Assembly: GCF_002090175.1 (NCBI RefSeq)
Contig: NZ_BBRN01000004.1
Coordinates: 434,001 to 498,000 of the forward strand
Direction: 5' to 3'
Source of the DNA: Demequina sp. NBRC 110057
GTDB taxonomy: Bacteria > Actinomycetota > Actinomycetes > Actinomycetales > Demequinaceae
Length of the DNA: 64,000 bases
Shown: piece by piece, positions 57,253 to 64,000 of the stretch
Position numbering within the stretch: the first letter of the stretch is position 1
Layout: each line of letters starts with the position of its first letter
Program-made: the position numbers and the translations under genes
Notes under the pieces: model-generated
The model's input: only the letters and a program-made list of their open reading frames with translations
The model's database searches: none
What the model was told of the DNA's origin: nothing

Positions 57253-57305
57253 GACGAAAAGGCGCTCAAGTGACAAATTCCACTGCCGATATAGCTGGCA
57301 GGTCA

Positions 57306-57334
57306 TAGACCAGAACTGACCGCGGTCCTAGTAT
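57306..57334 (+). promoter_or_regulatory. Promoter for pilT
   Basis: TAGACC (57306-57311) and TAGTAT (57329-57334) are spaced by 17 bases. A hairpin GTCACC/GGTGAC (57342-57357) follows before the ribosome site. Confidence 0.5.
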
Positions 57335-57372
57335 TGCGGCTGTCACCTCCGGGTGACGTATGAGGGGAAACG

Positions 57373-58932
57373 ATGGCTGAGGACTTCACGCCTGGTGCTG
57401 CGGCTTTCATGCCGGAGCCCAGGCCAGATGCGACGCCTGCGCAGCGCGCCTTCGCTGATGAGGCGGCTGCGGCAGGTCTGAACGTCGGCGGTGTGCCGGC
57501 GGCTGCTGGCGTACCCACCCAGCAGTTCGCGCCGCAGGCACCGCGTGTGCCGTCCCAGCAGTTCTCGCAGCCGTCGCCCGTGACCGGGCAGGTTCCGCAG
57601 CGCCCCACGACGGGTGCGATTCCGCAGCGCCAGTCCACCGGCGCGTTTGGCCAGGCTCCCGCTCAGGGCGCTCCTGGTCAGGTACCCGGTGCTGTCGCCC
57701 CGGGAGCCGCACCGAGCGCACGACCGGCGGCCCAGCCGCCGCAGGTGCCCTCCGCCTCCCGGCCCGCCGCTGTTAGCCCCAGCGCGAATGCGGTCACCGG
57801 GGGAGTGGCGCCTCGCCGCCTTGGCATGTCGAACGAGAAGTCCGACGGTGACCTCGACCTCGCCGCGGCGCTGCGCGCGATGCTCGCCGCGGGAGCATCG
57901 GACCTTCACCTCAGCGCCGGTTCGCCGCCGATGATCCGCGTCGACGGTGGGCTCAAGGCCATCGAGGGCACGGAGAAGCTTGTCCCGGACGGCATCCAGA
58001 AGGCGATCTTCAGCATCATTACGCAGAAGCAGCGCGAGACGTTCGATGAGCACCTCGAGCTCGACTTCTCGTACTCGCTGATCGGTGAGGCCCGCTTCCG
58101 CGTCAACATTTACCGCCAGCGCAACGCGATCGGCGCCGCGTTCCGTGTCATTCCTTACGAGATCAAGCCGCTCGAGGCGCTCGGTGTTCCCGCCACGGTG
58201 GCGAACTTCGCAGGCATGCCCCGTGGGCTCGTGCTCGTCACCGGCCCGACTGGTTCGGGCAAGTCGACCACGCTTGCGTCGCTGATCGACCTCATCAACC
58301 GCAACCGTGCCGACCACATCATGACGGTCGAGGACCCCATCGAGTTCCTCCACCGCCACAAGACCTCGCTGATCAACCAGCGCGAGGTCGGCACCGACAC
58401 CAAGTCGTTCGCCAACGCGTTGAAGCACGTGCTACGCCAGGACCCCGACGTGATCCTCATCGGCGAGATGCGTGACCTGGAGACCATCCAGGTGGCGCTC
58501 ACGGCGGCCGAGACCGGTCACCTTGTCTTCGGAACGCTGCACACGCAGGACACGGCGCAGACGATCTCGCGCATCATCGATGTGTTCCCGCCAGAGCAGC
58601 AGGCGCAGGTGCAGACGCAGCTGGGCTCGGCGCTCCAGGGTGTGGTGTGTCAGAACCTCATCAAGCGCAACGACGGCCCCGGCCGCGCGGTCGCGACCGA
58701 GGTCATGGTGGCGACGCCCGCCATCCGCAACCTGATTCGTGAGGGAAAGACGCACCAGATCTACTCGATGCTGCAGGCAGGCTCGCGTCAGGGCATGCAC
58801 ACGATGGACCAGCACCTTGCGGAACTCGTGAAGGCCGGCAGGATCTCGTATGAGGCGGGCGCCGAGGCGTGCCACCACTACGAGGACTTCAACCGCCTGT
58901 GTGGGCGCCAGATGCCTGGACAGGTGCAGTGA
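57373..58932 (+). CDS. pilT: Type IV pilus retraction ATPase PilT with a long disordered N-terminus
   Basis: 519 residues; typical PilT has about 350. Residues 1-150 are an Ala/Pro/Gln-rich extension with repeated QQF, QVP and TGAF-like words. The PilT core follows: MLAAGASDLHLSAGSPPMIR (near 173-192), Walker A VTGPTGSGKSTTLASLI, the Asp box MTVEDPIEFLHRHKTSLINQ, Walker B DPDVILIGEMRDLET, and the AIRNLIREGKTHQIYSMLQA motif that marks PilT among the ATPases. It powers pilus retraction, needed for twitching and DNA uptake elsewhere. Confidence 0.95.
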   Translation: MAEDFTPGAAAFMPEPRPDATPAQRAFADEAAAAGLNVGGVPAAAGVPTQQFAPQAPRVPSQQFSQPSPVTGQVPQRPTTGAIPQRQSTGAFGQAPAQGAPGQVPGAVAPGAAPSARPAAQPPQVPSASRPAAVSPSANAVTGGVAPRRLGMSNEKSDGDLDLAAALRAMLAAGASDLHLSAGSPPMIRVDGGLKAIEGTEKLVPDGIQKAIFSIITQKQRETFDEHLELDFSYSLIGEARFRVNIYRQRNAIGAAFRVIPYEIKPLEALGVPATVANFAGMPRGLVLVTGPTGSGKSTTLASLIDLINRNRADHIMTVEDPIEFLHRHKTSLINQREVGTDTKSFANALKHVLRQDPDVILIGEMRDLETIQVALTAAETGHLVFGTLHTQDTAQTISRIIDVFPPEQQAQVQTQLGSALQGVVCQNLIKRNDGPGRAVATEVMVATPAIRNLIREGKTHQIYSMLQAGSRQGMHTMDQHLAELVKAGRISYEAGAEACHHYEDFNRLCGRQMPGQVQ

Positions 58933-60158
58933 TGGCGACCGAGGCAAAGAAGTACGATTACGCCGTCCGCGACACCCACGGCAAGATCCAGAAGGGTTCC
59001 ATCGAGGCGCCGAGTGAGGCAGCGGTCGCGAGCCGCCTGAAGGACATGGGCCTGGCGCCCGTGTCCATCACCGAGGCGAAGACCGGCGGGCTGAACGCCG
59101 AGATCAAGATCCCTGGCCTGAGCGACAGGATCAAGCTCAAGGACATCGCCATCATGTCGCGCCAGCTGGCCACGATGATCGGCGCCGGACTGTCGCTGCT
59201 GCGTGCCCTCACCATCCTGGGTGAGCAGACGGAAAACCCCGCGCTGGCCAAGGTGATCCAGTCGGTGCGTGCCGACGTCGAGGCCGGTGTGTCGCTCTCG
59301 ACGGCGATGAGCAAGCACGAGACCTTCCCGCCGCTCATGGTGAACATGGTGCGCGCCGGTGAGGTCGGCGGATTCCTCGACACCGTGCTGGAGTCGGTGG
59401 CACAAAACTTCGAGGCCGACGTGAAGCTGCGCGGCAAGGTGAAGTCCGCGATGACCTACCCCGTCGTGGTGTTCATCATCGCGATCCTCGCCGTCATCGG
59501 CATGCTGCTCTTCATCGTCCCCGTGTTCGCCGGCATGTTCGACTCGCTTGGCGGCGAGCTGCCGTTCCTGACCAAGATCCTGGTCGTGATGTCCGACGTA
59601 CTGAAGATCGGCATCGTCCCGCTGATCATCGGCATCGGCGTGGCCGTCTACCTGTGGAACAAGAACAAGAACAAGGTGAGCTTCCGCGAGAAGGTCGAGC
59701 CGATGTACCTCAAGGCCCCGGTCTTTGGTCCTCTCGTGCAGAAGATTGCCGTGGCACGCTTTACCCGCAACCTTGGCGCCATGCTGCGCGCAGGTGTGCC
59801 GATTCTTCAGTCACTGGACATCGTGGGGCAGACCTCGGGAAACATCGTCATCGAGAAAGCGTCGAAGGATGTGCGGGAGTCGGTGCGTACCGGCAACTCG
59901 CTCGCCAAGCCGCTCGCGCAGCACGAGGTGTTCCCGCCCATGGTGGTGCAGATGATGGCGGTTGGTGAGGATACGGGCGCGCTCGACAACATGCTCGACA
60001 AGATCGCAGATTTTTATGACGACGAGGTCGAGGCCACCACCGAACAGCTGACCTCGCTCATCGAGCCCCTGATGATCGCCGTCCTCGGCGGCATTGTCGG
60101 ATTCATGGTGATCGCTCTGTACATGCCGATCTTCGGAGTGTTTGAGCTCATCCAATAA
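58932..60158 (+). CDS. pilC: Type IV pilus inner-membrane platform protein PilC
   Basis: 408 residues with two T2SF domains. The first contains IMSRQLATMIGAGLSLLRAL and FPPLMVNMVRAGEVGGFLD; the second FTRNLGAMLRAGVPILQSL and FPPMVVQMMAVGEDTGALD. Three membrane helices: near 175-197, 218-240 and 377-400. It links ATPases and pilins. The ATG overlaps the pilT stop (TGATG). Confidence 0.96.
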   Translation: MATEAKKYDYAVRDTHGKIQKGSIEAPSEAAVASRLKDMGLAPVSITEAKTGGLNAEIKIPGLSDRIKLKDIAIMSRQLATMIGAGLSLLRALTILGEQTENPALAKVIQSVRADVEAGVSLSTAMSKHETFPPLMVNMVRAGEVGGFLDTVLESVAQNFEADVKLRGKVKSAMTYPVVVFIIAILAVIGMLLFIVPVFAGMFDSLGGELPFLTKILVVMSDVLKIGIVPLIIGIGVAVYLWNKNKNKVSFREKVEPMYLKAPVFGPLVQKIAVARFTRNLGAMLRAGVPILQSLDIVGQTSGNIVIEKASKDVRESVRTGNSLAKPLAQHEVFPPMVVQMMAVGEDTGALDNMLDKIADFYDDEVEATTEQLTSLIEPLMIAVLGGIVGFMVIALYMPIFGVFELIQ

Positions 60159-60199
60159 CAGACTTCCCCGTGCCCGCCTTGCTGAGGGGGACGGTGAAG

Positions 60200-60217
60200 G
60201 AACTCCCTCGGGAGTTC
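60200..60217 (+). promoter_or_regulatory. Palindrome in the pilin leader region
   Basis: GAACTCCC and GGGAGTTC around TC, 40 bases before the pilin start. It may be an operator, a processing site or a weak terminator for readthrough from pilC. Confidence 0.45.
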
Positions 60218-60257
60218 TTACCCATAGATAAGAAAACGAACAGTAAAGGAGAGCGAC

Positions 60258-60734
60258 ATGATCGCTCGCGTTCAGAAGCGTCTCGCAGAGGACAAGGAGC
60301 AGGGCTTCACCCTGATCGAGCTCCTCGTCGTCATGATCATCATCGGAATCCTTGCCGCGATCGCCATCCCGATCTTCCTCTCGCAGCGTGCGAAGGCTGA
60401 GGACTCGGCGGCCAAGGCCGACGTGTCGACCCTGGGTAAGGAGATCGCGACCTATTGGGTGGACGGTTCGGCGGCGCCCACGGTCGAAGAGGGTGGCACC
60501 GAGGAGGAGCCCACCTACACGATCAACGACGAAATGGTGAGCAACCGTTCTGACAACACCGAGCTCGGCGGGTACTCGGGTGCCACGGCCACCGACTGGT
60601 GCGTGTGGGTGTTCAACGACGAGGGTGATGTGGCCGCGACGGATGGCGGCGGTGGCTACAGCTACTCCGCTGAGGGCGGTCTTCAGGATGGACCTTGCGC
60701 AGCGGCGCCTGCTGGTGGCGGTGACGACGACTAA
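60258..60734 (+). CDS. Major type IV pilin (prepilin)
   Basis: 158 residues. Type III signal: a 16-residue leader ending EQG, cleavage before Phe of FTLIELLVVMIIIGILAAIA, with the conserved Glu at +5. The globular part is small and acidic, with two cysteines in DWCVWVF and DGPCAAA that can form the D-loop disulfide. A strong AAAGGAG site and a terminator right after it suggest high separate expression, typical of the main pilin. Confidence 0.94.
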   Translation: MIARVQKRLAEDKEQGFTLIELLVVMIIIGILAAIAIPIFLSQRAKAEDSAAKADVSTLGKEIATYWVDGSAAPTVEEGGTEEEPTYTINDEMVSNRSDNTELGGYSGATATDWCVWVFNDEGDVAATDGGGGYSYSAEGGLQDGPCAAAPAGGGDDD

Positions 60735-60739
60735 GTCCT

Positions 60740-60763
60740 TATCTGCGTAACGTAGATAGTTTT
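60740..60763 (+). terminator. Terminator after the major pilin
   Basis: TATCTGCG and CGTAGATA around TAA, followed by GTTTT. Less G+C-rich than other terminators here. Confidence 0.75.
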
Positions 60764-60769
60764 GCTTGT

Positions 60770-60800
60770 GGTGGGGGCTAGGCACGTCCTGGCCCCCACC
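60770..60800 (+). terminator. Second hairpin after the pilin
   Basis: GGTGGGGGC and GCCCCCACC, 9 perfect pairs extended by AGG/CCT. No T-tract follows, so it may protect mRNA ends rather than terminate. Confidence 0.5.
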
Positions 60801-60831
60801 TCAGCTGAAATTGGATTGGGTGCATCACGAC

Positions 60832-62706
60832 ATGAATCGAAGTCGTCGGAGTCTGCTGAGTGCGCGTGACGAAGGCTTCACGCTCGTTGAGCTGATTGTG
60901 GCGATGTTCGTCATTGCGGTCGTCCTCCTCGCCATCCTCGGCGTGCAGACCTCGGCACTGGTCACGAACGCCAATTCCAACGCGCGTCAGCAGGCCACCT
61001 CGCTCGCCAACGGTGCCATGGAGCAGATGCGTGCGCTGCCGTGGAACGTGTTGAGCAAGGGAATGGCGTACAACTTCGTCTCCGCCGCAGGCGGTGATCC
61101 TTACGTGAGTGCCGGCACCACGTTCGACGTCGATCCGGATGATGACGTCGCCGCGCGCACCCTAGTCGTGGCCCAGGCGGGTAGTAATGGCACCAACGGC
61201 TCTCAGGACCTCTCGTCTCCGTGGCCGCCCCTGTACACAGCGTCCGGGTCCAACAAACTCGTGAACGAGGACACCGAGGGCCGGGGGACCGAGTTCGAGA
61301 TGCGCACCTATGTCACCGAGGCGCCCGAGGATTCGAGCGGCGCGGCGGTCGGCATTGTGGTGGTCGTGACGTGGGGTTCCCTGGACGACGGCGATACCGA
61401 GACGACGACGTTGTATTCGACGGCATATGCGCCTTCTGGCGGCTGCGGCGACCTCAACAACGCGCCGTTCCTGGCCTCTTGCCAGGCGCTCTTTTACTCG
61501 CAGTCCTCTTCGGGCAGCGTGATGTTTGCGGCGACCGCCTCCGAGGTTCCCGCCACCGAGGAGGACCCTTCGGGCGGAGTCAGCCTCCCGCTGGTCCCGG
61601 GAGCCTCCTACTTCTCACTACAGGCGTCGACCGCGACCGCCTCCGCCCGCGCCGCGGGCCAGCAGTTCGCGACGGTCGACGGCTATGCGCAGAACGGCGG
61701 CGTCATCCACGACGACGACGTCGCGGCGACGGAGCCCTCCGAGCGTGGTTGGACCACGGGCTTCGGGGCAACGTCGTTGCGTGCCTCCAACGACACCGTG
61801 ACTGCGGGCGCGGCGCCGGCCGACCCGAGTGACGTCTCTACCCACGGTGACTATGCCTTGACATCGGTCACGGGCACCGGTGGCTGGACACTGAACGCGC
61901 GCGCCGACGACACCCGCGATGGTGCGCTGCGTGCCTCCACGCTGCGCGCCTGCTCGATTGGTGTGGGCGCTTCACAGGTACCCGCGTCACAGCCGTGTTC
62001 CGCTTCCGCGATCGATCGGTCCTCGGCTCGCTCGTCGTATGTCGATCTCTCATCGGCTGGCGGGACGATGACGCTTGGCGAGGTGCGCTTCGACTCGGGC
62101 GTGTCCAAGGAGACCGCCTGGTCGTCTCGTTTCGTCGAGGGTCTCGCTGGGAATGCGAACACGGGGTGCCAGGTCCTGAGCGGCGCGGGCTGCACGTCTG
62201 CCGGTGCCTCTCGTTCGATCGCATCCGTCGTGGCAGGCAAGGCGCCCTGGGATGACGGTGCCGCGGCGTCGGGCCTGGTGGAGATCGCCGACTACTCCGA
62301 TCTTGTGATGGTGCAGCGTGGGACCAGCCAGGCGGCCGCCGCGCCCACGATCGCCAGGAGCGCGACGCTGCGCTACTGGACTGAGTCGGGATACGTGACG
62401 CAGGCCGTGACAGCCACGACGTCGGGTACGTGGTCCGTGGCGCCCGTGACGTGGACATCGTCGGCCGGTACGGTGACCGCAAGCGGCGAGGTGACGGTCA
62501 GCGCACAGCGGGTCAAGGCCGAGGGAGCGGACCCGCTGTGCAGCGAGGAGGCCTGCGCCGTGAGTGCCGGTTCTGGGGGCATCGTCGTCTCGATGCAGTA
62601 CCTCGTGACGCCCACCGCAGGCGATCCCTACGTGCTCAGCCTGTCGACCACCGTCAACGGCATCACCGCGAGCGCGTCGTACAAGGAGCCCGAGAATGCC
62701 GGCTAG
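60832..62706 (+). CDS. Large minor pilin, PilV-like, with 590-residue ectodomain
   Basis: 624 residues. Prepilin leader ends RDEG, then FTLVELIVAMFVIAVVLLAI. The rest is an extracellular region rich in Ala, Ser, Thr and Asp with paired cysteines (GCGDLNNAPFLASC, LRACSIGV, GCQVLSGAGC, DPLCSEEACAV). The repeated ASA/TAS pattern suggests a beta-rich, perhaps adhesive, tip. I recognise no domain. The start ATG lacks a close ribosome site; a GTG at 60820 is an alternative. Codon use is more relaxed than in the housekeeping genes. Confidence 0.88.
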   Translation: MNRSRRSLLSARDEGFTLVELIVAMFVIAVVLLAILGVQTSALVTNANSNARQQATSLANGAMEQMRALPWNVLSKGMAYNFVSAAGGDPYVSAGTTFDVDPDDDVAARTLVVAQAGSNGTNGSQDLSSPWPPLYTASGSNKLVNEDTEGRGTEFEMRTYVTEAPEDSSGAAVGIVVVVTWGSLDDGDTETTTLYSTAYAPSGGCGDLNNAPFLASCQALFYSQSSSGSVMFAATASEVPATEEDPSGGVSLPLVPGASYFSLQASTATASARAAGQQFATVDGYAQNGGVIHDDDVAATEPSERGWTTGFGATSLRASNDTVTAGAAPADPSDVSTHGDYALTSVTGTGGWTLNARADDTRDGALRASTLRACSIGVGASQVPASQPCSASAIDRSSARSSYVDLSSAGGTMTLGEVRFDSGVSKETAWSSRFVEGLAGNANTGCQVLSGAGCTSAGASRSIASVVAGKAPWDDGAAASGLVEIADYSDLVMVQRGTSQAAAAPTIARSATLRYWTESGYVTQAVTATTSGTWSVAPVTWTSSAGTVTASGEVTVSAQRVKAEGADPLCSEEACAVSAGSGGIVVSMQYLVTPTAGDPYVLSLSTTVNGITASASYKEPENAG

Positions 62707-63367
62707 GCGACCGGGCCGCGACGCCGAGGCCGGGTACACGCTGACCGAGCTGCTCATCGCGATGGCGATCTTCTCCGGGTTGATGGTGATGATCTTCTCG
62801 CTGATGATCACGATGATGCATCAGGCAGAAGACAACCTGGGTCGCACCCGGGCCGTCGAGCAGGCGCGACTCGGTATCTCGCAGATCGACCGCCAGATTC
62901 GCAGCGGCAACGTCATCATCGACCCGGCGAGCGACGGGCTCACCGAGTCGGGCGTCGCACAGAACTACTCGCTGCGGGTCTTTACCCAGGAGAACGGCGA
63001 AGACAAGTGCGTGCAGTGGAGGGTCGCCTTCCCCTCTGCGTCAGCACGCTTCGGCGACCTCGAGTACCGGGAGTGGGACGCCGGCGACCCCACGACCGCC
63101 ACGACCTGGTCCGTCGTGGCGAGCAACGTGGTGCGCCCCTCAGTTTCGCCGGTCGATGCGAATGTCGAGGAGTCCTGGCCGCCCTTCTGGACGGACCCGA
63201 GGCTCCCCACCGGCACCCGCGCCCAGAACGTGCGCATCACCCTTCGACTCAGCGACCCCTCCGCCAACGAGGACGCGAAGCCTGCTTCCGTGACATCTGT
63301 CGTGACCGGACGCAACACCGTCTTCGGCTACTCTCCCGACTACTGCTCGGCCATTCCGGCCCCGTGA
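62696..63367 (+). CDS. Minor pilin, PilW-like
   Basis: 223 residues. Leader ends AEAG, then YTLTELLIAMAIFSGLMVMI with Tyr at +1 and Glu at +5. The soluble part has QARLGISQIDRQIRSGNVII typical of PilW/PulJ minor pilins, and a cysteine pair formed by DKCVQW and SPDYCSAIP. Starts 11 bases inside the previous gene. Likely part of the pilus tip complex that starts assembly. Confidence 0.88.
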   Translation: MPARRPGRDAEAGYTLTELLIAMAIFSGLMVMIFSLMITMMHQAEDNLGRTRAVEQARLGISQIDRQIRSGNVIIDPASDGLTESGVAQNYSLRVFTQENGEDKCVQWRVAFPSASARFGDLEYREWDAGDPTTATTWSVVASNVVRPSVSPVDANVEESWPPFWTDPRLPTGTRAQNVRITLRLSDPSANEDAKPASVTSVVTGRNTVFGYSPDYCSAIPAP

Positions 63368-63375
63368 GGTGAATC

Positions 63376-64000
63376 ATGTGGACTCAGAGAATTCGCGCCG
63401 CGCGCGGTGACGACGGTGTCGCGCTGGTGGCGGCCATGGGCGTGGCACTGGTGGGAATCGCCGTCGCGGCCGTGGTGATCACCCAGACCATCGTCGCGGT
63501 GAACGACTCCGGACGCGATCGCTTGCGCACCGCCGAGGTCCACGCAGCCGAGGCCGCCATCGACGCCACGATGGCGCAGCTGGAGATCGCGTCCCCGTGT
63601 GCCATCGGCCCCTTCACCTACGGCTCCGGAACCCAGAAGGCGAATGTCGAGATTGACCTCGACTACTACGTCGATTCGACCGCCGTGTCGTGTTCCGACG
63701 GCACGTTCTCCGATTCACCCAACCGTGCAGTCGTGTCCGCGACGTCGACGGGCGAGGTCGACTCCGTGGGACTCGATCCCGAGCGCACCGTCCAGGTGAG
63801 CCTTGGCCTTACTCCGCGCGTGAGCGTGTCGGACAACGCGGCGATCTACTCGACCTCGAACCTCACCACGTCGACGGGCCTGCAACTGAGTCCCGAGATC
63901 GCCGGGCAGAACGCCGACGTGTGGATCGACCAGGGATCGTGGACCTGCAACTACCCGTCGACCATCACTGGTTCGCTGATCATCCCCGACGGCGGGTACT
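63376..64000 (+). CDS. Minor pilin, PilX-like, cut by the window end
   Basis: The frame from ATG at 63376 stays open for 208 codons to the window edge. After a short basic start come GVALVAAMGVALVGIAVAAV, a membrane helix without a classic prepilin cleavage site, then EVHAAEAAIDATMAQLEIAS as in PilX proteins. The ectodomain is Ser/Thr-rich. A GAGGTGA ribosome site lies 5 bases upstream. It follows the PilW-like gene by 8 bases. Further pilus genes (PilM/N/O, prepilin peptidase) may follow outside the window. Confidence 0.82.
   Translation, partial: MWTQRIRAARGDDGVALVAAMGVALVGIAVAAVVITQTIVAVNDSGRDRLRTAEVHAAEAAIDATMAQLEIASPCAIGPFTYGSGTQKANVEIDLDYYVDSTAVSCSDGTFSDSPNRAVVSATSTGEVDSVGLDPERTVQVSLGLTPRVSVSDNAAIYSTSNLTTSTGLQLSPEIAGQNADVWIDQGSWTCNYPSTITGSLIIPDGGY

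Overview
The window is chromosomal DNA of a high-G+C (roughly 70%) Gram-positive actinobacterium, most likely of the order Micrococcales. The signs are strong G/C bias at third codon positions, many GTG starts, leaderless-type promoters, a mycobacterial-type LexA box, and phosphatidylinositol-mannoside genes in the order known from mycobacteria. Nearly all of it is coding and there is no gene-free stretch above 300 bases. No rRNA, CRISPR array, insertion sequence, prophage or origin was seen.

Layout. 1-17.8 kb holds metabolic and stress genes: a DUF3000 fragment, gnd, zapE, a MarR/MFS efflux pair, treZ-treY, ohr beside a TetR regulator, pabB-pabC, tdk, and a tandemly duplicated tRNA-Gly/Cys/Val block plus a lone tRNA-Val. 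17.8-20 kb carries a two-component system facing a secreted Ser/Thr/Pro-repeat protein. 20-27.5 kb is the conserved thrS-HIT-PIP synthase-acyltransferase-pimA block followed by pdxS-NUDIX-pdxT. 27.5-44 kb continues the actinobacterial housekeeping order yebC-ruvCAB-secDF-rel-cyclophilin-hisS-aspS, with a SatD-like regulator module before yebC and no yajC before secD. 44-48 kb is an accessory block of two regulator/transporter pairs. 48-55.5 kb returns to housekeeping: rarA, rpsD, alaS-ruvX-mltG-aroE. 55.5-64 kb is a type IV pilus operon: pilB, pilT, pilC, a major pilin and three minor pilins, the last cut by the window end.

How the genes work together. treZ and treY turn maltodextrins into trehalose. 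pabB and pabC make p-aminobenzoate. PIP synthase, PimA and a PatA-like acyltransferase carry out early steps of PIM synthesis. PdxS and PdxT make pyridoxal phosphate. RuvA, RuvB and RuvC resolve Holliday junctions, and ruvAB lies behind a near-consensus SOS box. SecD and SecF assist protein export. The pilus genes give an extending (PilB) and retracting (PilT) pilus.

Most notable observation. The 9-mer GGCCGATGC / GCATCGGCC occurs 49 times by hand count, where about two are expected. It is spread on both strands from 2.2 to 55.3 kb and is absent from the pilus locus. Inside genes it is read as different peptides, often with otherwise disfavoured codons. Twice it forms close inverted pairs between genes. 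This resembles the DNA-uptake sequences of naturally competent bacteria, and it lies beside a retractile type IV pilus locus. Uptake is a hypothesis only. A second repeat family of about 45 bases with three intergenic copies is also described.
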